From Monomorium pharaonis (lineage: Eukaryota; Arthropoda; Insecta; Hymenoptera; Formicidae), in contig NC_050470.1 in the NCBI RefSeq assembly GCF_013373865.1, forward strand, positions 8,416,373 through 8,480,372: DNA of 64,000 bases, in the 5' to 3' direction. The notes under the pieces were generated by a model that was not told the DNA's origin, searched no databases, and saw only the letters and a list, made by a program, of their open reading frames with translations. Positions 1 to 12,692 of this stretch are shown piece after piece; the stretch's first letter is position 1, and every line of letters starts with the position of its first letter. The translations under genes and the position numbers were made by a program.

Positions 1-3000
1 GGGAACCGCTTTCAATTAATTTGAAATATCGATTCGCCGCACAGTGGCGTTCGAAAGGAATTTTGCGGATAAAAAGTTCGTAATCGAATTTTTTAATCGT
101 TTCGGAAAATTGATTGCATACGATACACTCTACTCTAATGAATACCATTTATTAATACCTTATGTTAACGTTACGTTAACGTTATTAATATCTTATAATG
201 TATTTACATAATTGCAAATTATTCATTAATATAATAAGAAATTATATACAAAAGTAAGTATTTGTCAGATGCCGAGTTCTTTGTATCAAAAGTGTCACAA
301 ATTAGAATATAACAAATTAGTATTTTTTTAAAAACGTTCTATTGATGTATAAGCTTAGTGTAGTAATTAAAACAAGATTTAAATATATTGCCAAGCGTTT
401 TTATATCAATAAATTTTAAATCTTTTACTCTTTATTTTACTAAGCTAATAAGCTTGTGTATCAAGGTATTCAAGAGATGTTTTAAAAAATACTGACTTTG
501 TTACATTTTCGCATTTTTTTTACACGAAAACTTCACATCTGACAACTGCTTACTCTTGCATATTGCTTCTTGTATATTAGCGAGTAATTTGCGATTATGT
601 AGATGAATTTAGGGAAGTTTACAAAAAAAAACAATTACGATTTTATCAGTTTAATCACCGTTATGATGTTGCAAAGCAGTCGCCGACGGCAATGCGCGTT
701 GCAAATTAACGGCGAGGTAATTAGTCGTCCTGGCGAAACGATCGATTATATCACGAACGCATTGCGGCGACGGGAAACGGCCAGATATATAGGACAGAGA
801 GCATTAATAGTAATTATTCCAGAACTTTTCTGCTCTTCCTTTTACCTTAATACCGCTTGCCGTTTTGCGTAAAGACCTATGATGCCATAAAGCCGTAATT
901 ACGACGTTTGTAATTTAACTTCGCAATGTCGGTTAGTTATGCAGAAACAAGATTCAATTATCTCACTTTTGCTGGGTTACTCGCGGGGCGATGTAAACGA
1001 ATAAAATTCACGATCTTCCAAATAAATAAATTTGCTACTCACTTGTCGTAATAAATTTATCGTTTATTACATCGTATATTCAATACTTTAATTACGTAAA
1101 CTATTAATGATTGATAATAAGTCGAATTTCACGGCGTACGCGAGAAGCAGGAGAGATGGGAAAATTTTTTTCGCCCTGGAATAATCATCCCATGGATTTC
1201 GTCTTTTTATTTTCATTATCGGAAAAACTTGTCACTTTACCACTTTCAATTTTTGTTACAGCTTCGGTAGAGAACATAGCACATAGGTTGCCGATGAGGA
1301 GCCAATCTTGGTGGCGGTCGAGGCGGATAGTAAATGTTTGACGAAAAGAAGAAAAAAAGGGAAGAAAATAACAGCGATCCCCTCACCTCGGGGTGTATCT
1401 CGTGTATCCGAATAAATCGATAGGAACTCCGAAGCATGTATTAGAGATTGACTTCGTTCATTTTAAATACGTCGCAGATTAAATTATCGGATGCGTTATT
1501 AGAACAAAAAGGTTGCGAAATTCGATCTGTTTACGTATATGTTACGCCGTAATCTGGGTCATTTGCAAAATAAATGGTTAATAGCGCCAGAAAAAAAATC
1601 ATGTGCTAATGGTATACTGAATGGTTCCAAAAACATTCCAAATAAATATACATAACTGTCAAAAATATATTTCTCGAAAAATAAAATAAAGAGAGTTTTA
1701 AAACAGAACTGTGCTAAAAGCTGCCGTTTTTTCATTGTCCACACGCATCGATCTACTTAATTATGACGCAAAATGTGATGTATAGATTGATGCGCGTAAT
1801 TAAAAAAGAATTATGCGATTAGCGTTCCATTATCTTCTTTTAATTAATGTCAAGATAAGGGTAACAGACTGATTCAACTCCTCTTCAAAAGATTAGTTTA
1901 ACGAGATTAAATCGATCAAAGGCAGTTTTTTTTTTTAAATAAAATTGCCAGCAGATAAGAAGAGAGATAAAAAAGATTCTTCTTAAATGATAAAACAGAG
2001 ATTGCCTCTCGTAGCGGTATTATCATAGAAATATAACGCGCAATCTTTCATCGTAACGTAATTTATCTCGACGTCGCGATACATTTTTTATTTTTAGCAC
2101 GACATCCGTGATATATTTTTATACAATAATTACAATTGTTTTCGCAGAACTGACACATAAAGTAAGTGTTGGCCCTTGGAGTGCTGAAACTTGTAGGTAA
2201 TCCGCTGACTTGCGTTTATGTCGCGGAAATTATATTACGCCGACCGTGTGCGTGCGAAAGGGGCCGAGAGTTCTCGTGGCCGTACGGGGGAAAAAAAAAC
2301 GTGTTGATGTAGAAATGGTAATTTCAACGAAGATGGTGGAAAACTCGCGTAAGAAATGACCGGGCAGACTGCATTTCTCTCTGTGCATGTACATACATAT
2401 ACGCTGTGCTGTGAAAATTATGCTTAGTAAGGTACTGCGGCGGACGGAAAATTATTCAGCGTTTTTATTCGGCAGTCCGGCAGGGCGCTTCATAATTCAG
2501 GGGCCGAAAGGTTAATTGCGACTTGGTTAAGCGCAACGTGATGTGTAAAAAGATGCGTCGTAATGATTAATTTAAAGCGCATCAATTCGGAATAGAGAGC
2601 GCGTTATACGTGTCAGTCGCCGAAAGAAGTGTTTCGGTAAAAAACAGTTCTGGCGCGAGGCGAAATTTTGCAAAACACGAGGGGAGAACTTTTTCGCATT
2701 TATGCCCATAGTCGTGCGCGAGCATGAAATCGCGTCTGGAATATATCGAAATCGCGTGCTGCAAAAAACGAGTGGAGAATGGGAACGATTGGAAAAATAT
2801 GGGAATGATTTGACTAAGCGTTTCGATACCTCGAAAGCCACTTAACGCATTCGGCTCTTTACTGTTTTTGTCAGATATGTTTCACGTGTGTTCCAATATA
2901 TTTCGCCGATATAATTAATATAAATTTTTATTAAAATTTTATAACGTATTTGTAACGTTTGATGTATAATATATTAAATCTTCATTAGTTCGTTTTTTTC

Positions 3001-4934
3001 TGCAAATATAGCGGGACATATATAAACGAAATATTTAATATTTCCGCTAAAATAATCATAATCTGCTGTTTCGTATCGATGATTTTACCACCTGTCTCGA
3101 ATCAAATATTGGTTACTATAATATGAAATGCATAAATGAATAAAATGGATTAAAATAAAATTGGAACGCATCAAGAGCTCGATAACTCCGCTTAAAACCG
3201 CTTAATGGATACATAAAAATTTAATAGTTTTCATAATAAGCATTTTATGTAAATAGCATAAATACGTTTCACGCATTATAAAAATGCACTTGTGTGAGTT
3301 TATTTGAAAAATATCGAAGTATAAAGTATATGAAAAAATCTTTGTTAAATCGAGACATTATTTATATTTTGAAAATGTCAAATATTTGCTTTTATGTTAA
3401 ACACAATATTTTTGTTATTCATGTTAAATCTGATATTTTCTGTTTCTTATTTTTATTGAAACTATTTTTATCTCGATTTTATTTATGTAAGCCATTAAGA
3501 AATTTGTTCGTACAGCAAAGAGTTGTATATATAATTTTAATATGTGAGATTTAAAAAAAATGTATATATATATATATACACACATTATAATTTATTTAAA
3601 CAAAATTCCGCGCTCTATCTCATTTCGTTAAAAAAAATTGATATAAATTCAATATGTTTTTTTCAGAAAAGAAAAACATTTTCTCTAAAAAGTTTTATCC
3701 TTCTCTCTGCTATTTTATTTTGTTAATAGTTTCTATTTTATGAATAATAGTAAACAAAATTGTCATTTTTTCTTTTTCTTTAAAAATAATACAATTTTAT
3801 AAATAAATTTTGATCAATTTCTGACTTTATTGTATAACAGTTGAAATCGCAATTCAATTAAAGTCAAATAAAGTTTGTCTTGAGATACTCCATTCGATTT
3901 TTGATTCTTACAGTTCAATAAATGATATTTGGAATAAAGTGTTATATGTACAGTGATCATTTCTGGAGAAAATAAAAGATAAATCTAAACATTTTAGGAT
4001 CTTACATTACTAAATTAATTTGTGACTGTTAGGAATCTGAGCATTACGAAAAATTTTCTCTCTTGCATAGTTTTCTGATAGTTTGAATTTGATTTGACTG
4101 TATTGAAATAAACCCTTTGTTTAAATTGAAAATAGGTTCCAAATAATAGAAATTGTAAACCGATCTAATCTAACTAATGTTAACTTAACAAAATTAAGGC
4201 ACAATTAACAAAAATTAAGTTATATTGCATGAAACTAAATTTTAAACAAATGTCGATCGTTTCTGCAAAAATCTGCTTTCAGTACGATATTAAAAAATAT
4301 TGAAATGCGTCTTAAAATTCTCCGTAATATTGTTAAAATAAAGAATAAAATTGAATTTAGAAAAAAGTAAAATATATCTAGAGCACAGAGCCACCTGAAA
4401 TAAAAGACTGTCGTTTAAATAACGTACGATCACCGTATATAACGAATCTATTCTCAATACACGGATTTAGATCACAGGAAGAACAGAATTCGAAAGGTGA
4501 TTAACCTCATGATGTCAATTTTAGGATGATGATTGGACAATTGGGACAATGTATTGCCTTCTATTGTCATTAATTTTTTAAATAAGAACTTGCACACGAG
4601 AGAATGTACGTATGATGAATATTTACTGCTAATCAATTTTGCATTATCGAGAAAAAAATGATGGAAGGAACTTTTTGACAATTTTATTGGAAAAGAGTAG
4701 AATTTAAATTTAAAAGTTTCTCCGTTTAAAATTAAAAAATTCCCTAAGTACCAATAAAATTCCATGAGAATCTATTGAATTATTTTTTTTGTCCAAACAT
4801 AAAAGATAAATTCCCTGAAAATTTTCGACCGGGTTTTCCCGATAGTAAACACCATGTTACGTATGCCTGATCGAATTACCATCATTGAAACCTGGCGATA
4901 AATGATAAGCGATGCAACAAGTAAACTCACTCAC
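1..4934. other. AT-rich stretch without a recognised gene
   Basis: I see no open frame with a recognisable domain on either strand; the short frames present are AT-rich noise. If the exon at 4935-5004 is real, this stretch would be its first intron, since the gene runs leftwards out of the window. A small palindromic GTTAACGTTACGTTAACG block lies near 165-185. Confidence 0.6.
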
Positions 4935-5004
4935 CGATCGACGCGTCGTTGTTGCCTTGTTCCTGTCTGCTGTCCCTTTTCTTCCTTCTGCCGTAGCCTG
5001 GCAT
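4935..5004 (-). CDS. Candidate first coding exon of an unidentified minus-strand gene
   Basis: The reverse strand has an ATG at 5004 in good context (A at -3, preceded by CAAGG), with an in-frame TAA three codons upstream. The frame runs 23 codons plus one base to a strong donor (ATCG then GTGAGTGAG) after 4935. The peptide begins MPGYGRRKKRDSRQEQ and is rich in R, K and Q, as many cytosolic N-termini are. It lies at the edge of a CpG-rich region, as a first exon should. I do not recognise the protein. No continuing exon was found between 1 and 4934, so the rest would lie before the window. It could be a chance ATG-to-donor pair; transcript data would decide. Confidence 0.4.
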
Positions 5005-5029
5005 CCTTGATTATATCCGTACTATCATC

Positions 5030-6160
5030 ACTCGTAAAAAAACGACCGGATATAATTGAGGTTAGATCACCGTGAGGCGTGAATTTTACAAGACGATCGC
5101 GCGGACCAGAAAACACGCGAGACGATCGCCCGTTGTTCAATTCGATTCACTCCCGATACTCGTTCGTACGCGATTTTCACTTGACGTAAGACGAAGGATA
5201 AAAAAAAAGAAATTCCGACGAGTAACTCGATTCTCGCGCACTCCCGTGTTTCCCCGACGGAACTGAGAATACCTAAAATTCCGAGGTAATAAAAAGGCTT
5301 GCAGAGCGGACGCACTTTTCAAGAAAATCAGAACCAACTGCGAATATAAAACACAAGCGAGGCTGGGACATCGCTTTTGAGATCCAATTAATGTATCGGC
5401 GAAACGAAGAACGCAGACTCATCGTCGGCCGAGCAATCAACGACCGTGCGGACTGAAGTGCGTCGTGTGTTGAACACGCGACGCACTTCACGGCACTGAA
5501 TATACTTTCCACGACGTAAACGCAAAGGAGACTCGAGCGTCGCTTTTTTAACATCTGTATCAGTTTCTATATCAAAAAACAAGAAACACGAAAATCTCAG
5601 TGCCGAGCGACGGACATTGCGAGCAGAAACGTATTCGAGACACCAAACGCGCACTTCACAGGCAACGTTTCACGTGCGGTCATTTCTCGGAAACGCTGGC
5701 ACGAAGGTAACCTAGACAGACCGAAGCGCGTTGCTCGATTCGACCACTCGTTCATACGCGACGTAAACGACACGACCTCACGTGCGGGTTCTCGTGATGA
5801 CACTGAGCCGCTTGGCGAAGCGTTGGAAGTTGGAAACAGCAGGCAGGGGTTAAAAATTACGAGCGGGCAGCCAAGTGGCCGATTGGTCACTTTGGAGAAT
5901 CGGCATTTCGCGGAAGAGAAAGAAAAAAAAAAACTCCAGGCGTCGCTCGCTTATCCCCGACGTGGCGACGGAAGAACCCTCGAGGAGGCACTCGAGATGA
6001 GACGGTTGAACGCGCGACGACTTCCGAGAAAGTGTCCCGATCGTAAATCCATCACCGCCTCCGTCGATTAAAAAAAACACCGTAGAATAGGAAACAATGG
6101 GCACGCGACCGGCGCGAACTTCCGAGAAGAGACTAGCCGAAACATAGGCTTTCGATATCT
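5030..6160. promoter_or_regulatory. CpG-rich promoter-like region
   Basis: CpG content is much higher here than in the AT-rich DNA to the left. No protein is recognised on either strand, although random frames are longer because stops are rare. It sits directly upstream of the minus-strand exon at 4935-5004 and is read as that gene's promoter and 5' leader. It includes a 37-bp palindrome at 5454-5490. Confidence 0.35.
5454..5490. repeat. 37-bp GC-rich palindrome
   Basis: The arms TGAAGTGCGTCG and CGACGCACTTCA are exact reverse complements. The centre, TGTGTTGAACACG, is itself almost symmetrical. It lies inside the CpG-rich promoter-like region and could be a dimeric protein-binding site or form a cruciform. 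Confidence 0.6.
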
Positions 6161-6182
6161 TAATTCAACGACATTGACTCCC

Positions 6183-6430
6183 CCCCCCCCCTCCCTCTCA
6201 GAAAAACTTTACCAGCGGCCGAGCGACGAGTATGCGAATACGCGGAGGGCGTCGCTCAAGTTATCGCGCATCTGATTGGCTGTCGCGACCGGCGAGTCCG
6301 ATCGCTTGGTGCGAAAGCGAGCGTCGGAATATCTCGGCGCACGTTCCGGCTAGTCCCGCTAGTCTCGCTTTTTCGAAAGCTGCGTCGAGACGGCCAACGA
6401 GTCATCCGGTGATTTACTAATCCTGGCTAA
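6183..6430. other. GC-rich spacer between two promoter-like regions
   Basis: This stretch has a C run near 6181-6193, a CCAAT-type box (reverse form ATTGG, near 6274) and high CpG. No gene is recognised. It is likely part of the divergent promoter zone. Confidence 0.3.
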
Positions 6431-6608
6431 GGCCGAAGGCAGAGAACGAGACGTAGGTGTCGCAGTCGTAGCCGTAGGGCAACGTAAGTCGTAATATACT
6501 ACTATTCTAGAGTCTAGAATAGTATATTACATGTACGACTTACGTTTTTCTCTGCCTTACCCTACGACCGCGACTGCGACACCTACGTCTCGTTCTCTGC
6601 CTTCGGCC
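6431..6608. mobile_element. 178-bp foldback (MITE-like) element
   Basis: Positions 6431-6468 are the exact reverse complement of 6571-6608 (38 bp, starting GGCCGAAGGCAGAGAACG). The inner arms (about 6480-6508 and 6515-6546) also pair around the centre TCTAGAGTCTAGA, so nearly the whole element folds on itself. TAA stands on both sides (6428-6430 and 6609-6611), which would fit a 3-bp TWA target duplication as made by PIF/Harbinger elements. The family assignment is inference; the foldback is seen directly. Confidence 0.6.
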
Positions 6609-7182
6609 TAACCTTTGACTTCGTTATTCGTCCTTCGCGACGTTGGAGTTGACATTCTCGAATTATTCCGTCGCAACGTAGAACACGGATTAACCGGCGG
6701 GTCAATCGGCGCGTCTCGCGTTCATTCGACGTTCATGCTAATTACGTTCGTAGCAATTACGGCTGCACTCGTAAAATCCCTGCCGTTTGAGATTCCTCGC
6801 CGATGGGATTCACGGACGTCGAGTTTCGCGACGTGCCTTTTCCATTCGCGATCGCGATTTCGCGGGTGAATAAAACATCGGGTATATGTTGGCTATGCCT
6901 GTGTGACCTTGATAAAACGACGCGGCGCGGGAGGCAAAACATGGTGGGACGTTTTTTTTCTCTCGCGCGCGACGATTTGTTGACAGTCGCGGTTGACGAC
7001 GGGGAACAGATTCTTTCCTGCCCGAGGTCACTCCGGAGTACTGGAAAATGCGTGTAGCGCGGCGCGGAATGTCAGACCTTACATCTATGACATCTATGTC
7101 TACGGTGGAGCCGATTACCGTCCGATTGGATTGGAATGAAATGATCTGCTGCTCTTTCGCTCGTCCTCGGTGATTGGCTGGT

Positions 7183-7193
<11 letters not shown>

Positions 7194-7216
<23 letters not shown>

Positions 7217-7219
7217 AGA
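7194..7219 (+). repeat. (GA)n microsatellite next to putative promoter
   Basis: This is an uninterrupted GA tract just after a CG run and a CCAAT-type box (GATTGGCTGG near 7171). GA tracts near insect start sites can bind GAGA-type factors; here that is only inference. Confidence 0.7.
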
Positions 7220-7316
7220 TTGAGACGGAGAGAAGGAGAGAGAAGTTAGTTGCACAAGCGTAGCGTAGTTTGCACTTGAACGTTGGTCGTCCGTCTTCAC
7301 TTTCGAAGATCGTTAA

Positions 7317-7490
7317 GTGCGGGAGTGCGACAGTGGACACGCGCGATCTGTAATTAATCGAGTCTTCGCGAGTGTCGCGTGTGTGCGTGTGTGTGCGACG
7401 AGGGAAGCTGAGAGGAAGAAGAGAAAGAGGAGGAGGAGGAGGAGAAGGAGACGCCTGGGAGGCGTCGGGCGACGGCGGAGCAACTGCGGG
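7317..7490 (+). other. Candidate 5' exon of an unidentified plus-strand gene (5' end unknown)
   Basis: The sequence is CpG-rich and ends in a strong donor, GCGGG then GTGAGTAAA, after 7490. It follows the GA tract and CCAAT-type box expected of a promoter, so the true start may lie around 7220-7320. A frame from an ATG at 7317 runs open to the donor in phase 0, but it includes a run of arginines from a GGA repeat and is more likely untranslated leader. The following candidate exon is at 7644-7689. Confidence 0.4.
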
Positions 7491-7643
7491 GTGAGTAAAT
7501 TGTTACCCTTTATCTCATTTGGCAGTCTGCCGCGAGGACTAATTATTTACGTGATTACTTCACGCGACAATTATTCCTCTGGACGCTAATTACTCTAGCC
7601 GGGCGCCGTTATAATTTCGTCCTTTGTATTCCTGCCTTTACAG

Positions 7644-7689
7644 GTCGACGAGGTACCGGCGATCCTGCCAATGCGCGTCGCGTCGTCGG
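7644..7689 (+). CDS. Candidate second exon with possible start codon, plus-strand gene of unknown identity
   Basis: A 46-base segment lies between a good acceptor (TTCCTGCCTTTACAG) and a good donor (GTGAGTCG). An ATG at 7671 would give M-R-V-A-S-S and leave in phase 1. The segment is also open in frame with the phase-0 end of the candidate exon before it. No downstream coding exon is recognised before 31 kb, so the gene would have a very long next intron or be a noncoding RNA. I assign no function. Confidence 0.35.
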
Positions 7690-8025
7690 GTGAGTCGCAT
7701 GGTTTCCCTTTCCTCTCTTTTTTTTTTATCTCGTTGAGGTTATGGATCCTCGCGAGGGAGAACCGTAGCGGTTGTATGTAATAAATATACAAATCTATGT
7801 ATCGAGTTAACGGTGCGAGAATGCGGATATGTATACACACAGATTTCTACATGCACGTCCAGTAGACCGTTAACTTCAACCTTCGTGTCGCTATATTTAA
7901 AGAGGGTTAAAAGTCATGTCGTGAGATATCAAAGCTCGAAGTTATACAAGTTTTATTTTTTATTAGTATTAAAATAAATTACTTAATTTACTAGTTTTAT
8001 TATGTATGATTGAAAATATATTAAA

Positions 8026-8088
8026 AATACAGATTTTATATTATCGAGAAAATATAATAAAAATACAGATTTTATATTATCGAGAAAA
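8026..8088. repeat. Short tandem duplication, 36-bp period
   Basis: The block starting AATACAGATTTTATATTATC occurs at 8026 and again at 8062 with the same following bases (GAGAAAA), which makes two copies head to tail. Confidence 0.8.
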
Positions 8089-9195
8089 ATCAAGAAAACT
8101 TGGAATTTTCAGGGAATTTCTTTTTTATCCTTGAAAATCGTGGATTTTCACGAAAAAAAAAAAAATTTATTGAAACTCAGGAAAATTTTTACTTTTAAAT
8201 TTAAATTTTATTTCTCTTTCTTTTTCTGACAAAATTATTTCATTTATCGGTTTTTTCTAATGTTGATAATAAAAATGTCGAAAATTGGTTAGCAATAAAT
8301 GTGGCACACATATCCACATATGTATAATATATTTCTGTGTGACCTGTGAGTTTATATTTAAAAATCAGTAAAAATATATTTTTCTAAATTGGCATTTCAT
8401 GTTCTGTAGTGAGATACGTTATGTTGCGGATTATCATATGTTATTTAATTTATATTCTTTCTTTTTAATATTTTTTGAAATATAATCTTTTAAAGTCGAG
8501 TGACTTTTTTTGTGTAATTATATATAAGGAATATTAAAAGATATAATAAAATAAATTTATTTTAAAGCTGTATTTAAAATTTTTTTAATCTTTGAAATTT
8601 TTAAATGTTTATATTAATAAAAGTCATGAAAAAACCGTAAATTCTTTTGCGAAATTTAAATGTATACTGAAATATTATTAACATTCTTTTAAACGAAATT
8701 AAATAATTCTTTAAAATGAAAGTAAACGAAACATTTAGGAAGCATAAACTGGAATAATGAAACTTAAAAAAAGTACTTATTTTTCTTTTCGCTGTTCCAA
8801 TTTACACTTCTAGAAGTTTTACATGCTGTTAACCTTGTGTTTAACTTACACTCTTTTATTTTGCTACGAATTTCCACTAAGCCACGAATTCAACAGGAGT
8901 TAGCGATCTAGTGTAGTATATACAGAAAAAGATTAGTCTCAAGTCTATAATCATTGTCTTATATATAAGTAAGAACATAAAATCTTTAAAGAATTTGTTA
9001 ATCTAGAACAGACGTAATTTGCTCTCATTAAGAAATTTTATATAGTTTTATTGAGAAAAATATATTCATCTTTGTTCAAAAATAATTTTCATGATTGGAG
9101 AGAAAAAAATATTGGATAAAAAATAACACACACACACACATTTTCAAACAAAGAATTAGAATTTTTTAATATTATTATTATTATTGAAATACAAT

Positions 9196-9218
9196 TATAT
9201 ATATATATATATATATAT
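9196..9218. repeat. (AT)n microsatellite
   Basis: Alternating AT tract in AT-rich noncoding DNA; an (AC)n tract lies nearby at about 9127-9141. Confidence 0.8.
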
Positions 9219-12200
9219 TATAATAAAAATATAATAAATGTATTTTGCTGAAATTTAAGATTATTTTCTTAAAGAAGTTGTATTTTGTTTTGTATTTTTG
9301 CTTATATACATATGTATAAGATAACGATTTATGAATATGAATTGAATATTAATTTTTTGTGTGAATAGAAGCCTGTGATATGTTGCCTCATGAAGATCAG
9401 TATCCTATTCCCCGAATAGATATTTGATAGATCCAATAATTATCTCATTAGGTATTGTAATATTACGGAATGTGTTTTGTAGCAGTCGACGCTATTATAA
9501 TTAATCGTGAGGTTTCGCGAGAATAATGGCTCCCCTCGCAATATCTAAACGCACTATCGTTTGATCTCTAATCAGATTGTGGTTAAATCGTTCATGTCTC
9601 GAGATATGAAACTTTATTCTGTCTCACTCGCTGCACGTTCCCTGTGACACGCGGAATCCATGCGAAATGAGGACGAATGACGGATATAAAATATTCATTT
9701 ACGAGAACGAGAGATATAAGGATCATTCAAAGATAAAGTAGCGTCCAATTAAGGAACTGAATATTCCAGGCGGTTAAAGTGGCATTTAACTTTCGCCTTC
9801 GTGCACCTCGCGATGAAATATCGATTCAATTCTCGGAATATCGAACTTGGGTTATTCACGATGACGGCATTCCCATGCTTTATCCGACGGAATGCTCTAT
9901 CTGCCGCGACCCTGGGGTTTATCTCGCGAACGGAGAGACGAACGATCGATGACGACTATGATAAGCAATCCCGGTGCCCGAGGGGGTTTCTGCTTTATCG
10001 CCCATCACCGCGTTCTTCCTGGTCTTCGCTCCCTTCACTCCTGCCTATTCTCGAACTACATTATACCCACACGAAAGCTCCCCCCGCCTTTCCTCTCCCG
10101 CATACCCCGCACGCCATATAAATCTGAAAAGGAAAAAAAAAAAAAAACCACATTCGTAAGAGAAGATCGCTTGCGCCGTGCGAATCAAGCTTCAATCCAA
10201 TATATCGCAACGCGCCCGAGACATTTCCCCGGGATCACGCTCGGGCATGATCTTTCGGGGGATTCGTTTACGTATCGGCTGCCATTCGATTCCCTCGGAT
10301 TGTGTGCTATTCTATACGTCTACGGGCGCGAGCATTGCGCCCTGACACCGGCGGTGATGTCGAAGGGCGCGAGGTACGTTGTTGCAATCGTTCAACAGCG
10401 GGACAGGCTATTCGCCCGATTCGATCATCGATTTACTCCGAAACGCAACGAGCGCGCGTATCATAACAAACGAATTAATTTATACGAATTTCTGGTTTAA
10501 TTTCTGGTTTGCGGGCAGCATTATTTGATATTTGTGGAAGGCTGATATCGATAATTCAAACGTAAAACGTTATATGCAACAAACGTGCCGCGGTTAAGTT
10601 TGTAGAAATAATTTCGTGTAGTTAGCTGTATCTATATATATTATTTGTATTATAGATATTGATGTATATTACGTGTATTATTAAATTTTGATAATATTAA
10701 TTAATGACTTCCGGTAATATAACGGAAACCCAAGAAGACTCTTTAAAAAATTGTCTTTTTACTCGCTTCTGTTATATGAAGCGAATGTTCCTTTTCTTTC
10801 TTTTCTTCTGGAATTCAAAGTTTCATATGCGACAGATAAAATATTATTATAGATATCGGATCATTTTTCTTTGCTTTCTTTTATTTGCCGTTGATCTGTA
10901 CTTAATTGCTTTTTCTAGTAGACGCCGCGTGTACTTTCTGATTATCGCTAAAATTTAATTATCCCTTTGATTCTAGCGTGGACTGATAATGAGGATGGTG
11001 TCATTCAATTAAATCGTATGATGCAATCGTAATGTCTCTCAGAGCATAGGGCTGCTTATACATACTTGTTATCACAATTAAATCGAATTCAATGGTAATG
11101 CGATTCTCGCATGCAAATGGCAGAAAGTAATCCATAATTCGTTGACAAGCTATTCGCATTCATTTACAATTTATACAATTAAAAGTTGTTATTTTTTATT
11201 CGTCATTATACTTTACATAGTGAACTAATATTGTTTTTATATTTTATCGTTTTGTTGTGATAGTAATAGTATGTGAAAAATCGTTCTTAAATGAACATTT
11301 ATTTTTATAACTGTTATAATATGAAAAAAATGGCTGTTATTGTACGACAAACTTAATAATTAATTATCAAATTTAATTATAGTTCTTGAATGTTTTTTTT
11401 TCCAAATTTCCTTATAAGTTTATTACATAAACTTACATCTCATGCATATTTTGATGCATTGTGTGTATTTTGTCGCGACGCCTTTATTATATTTTTCGAT
11501 CACGTAATATGAAAATCTTATTTCTCCAACTTTCCAACTTTCTCACCGCATTATCATACGTATTATTTTTTTCGTTTTTCTTTCTCTTTTCTTTTTTAGC
11601 CTTATTTTTTTTGTTATTACTTCGATTTATTTAGAATGAAGTATAACAAAACCAAACCCGCGTTTATTCTCGTTACATCATTAAACATTTATCGCGCGTG
11701 TTGTGTTATGTTTTCTGATGACCCGGGAAAACAAGATTCGTATTAAAATAATTTTCACGTGATATTTAAATAATTAAATATGCTATTTAACAATGTATTT
11801 TTAGCATGCCACTTTTAAGGTATCTCTCAACAAGCATTGAATAATAATATCATATTTTGTTAATCATGATGTTAAAATATGAAAATGTATTTGGCATAAA
11901 TAATTATTCCTTTCGGACGTGCGAATAGAGAAGTTGCGATTCACGTTTATCATGATATTGTTTGTGATTTGACAGCATAGCGGTAATGTATACAAGATAA
12001 TGTACATAAACGTTTATATATATTCCACTTTTCTTTCGCCATCTTTATCGACGATATTTCATTTCGCGTCTGCCCGAAGCGAAATGCCATTATAATTGCG
12101 CGCGATCTCGATTACACGAGTAATTCTAGCCCGGAGGCATAATATGCAAAATTATTTTCGGGAATGCAGCTTGCAAATAAAATTGAACGAAGTTCAATTA

Positions 12201-12658
12201 TTTGTTATCCACAATTACAGTCCGCGACGTGCGTTAACATTAAAAAGTCGTGCGGGAGTTTAGCGAAATGTTGTCGAAACATTTGCGCTGTCTTGAGAGA
12301 AAACATGAGGGAATATTAAATTGGCATCTGTCGGCAGCACTCCGCGCGGAATTAAATTCACGCCCCGTTAAATTCGATACACTTTCGTCGCGATTCGTTC
12401 GATGAGCCAATTTAACTTTCACGAAAGATTTCTCATTAGATCTAGCCCCATTATTAACCCGGCGTGCCTTAAAACCATTCTTCCCGATTTATCTCTCTTC
12501 ATCCCTTCGCTTCGCAAAGCGATATGCCCTCTGTTGCGTGGAATCGAGTCGGAAACCCGTTCAATGGCACGAGTAACCATAGTCGATGGTAATACAATCG
12601 GGCTAAGTGAAAATTGAGAATTGCCACCGCGTAAAATTAATATATGGTTATCTCATCG

Positions 12659-12692
12659 AGAGAAAGAGAGAAAGAGAGAGAGAGAGAGAGGG
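12659..12692 (+). repeat. (GA)n microsatellite, slightly interrupted
   Basis: GA-rich tract in noncoding DNA. The open frame across it (coding REREREREG-type repeats) is a product of the repeat. Confidence 0.75.

Noticed and set aside
6810..7340. 176-codon minus-strand frame
   Set aside because: It crosses the GA microsatellite (SLSLSLSL run) and CpG-rich promoter DNA and opposes the candidate plus-strand exon; no domain.
9801..10500. Overlapping plus-strand frames up to 202 codons
   Set aside because: No domain, no splice or promoter context, low-complexity parts (KKKKK run), and frames overlap in three phases.
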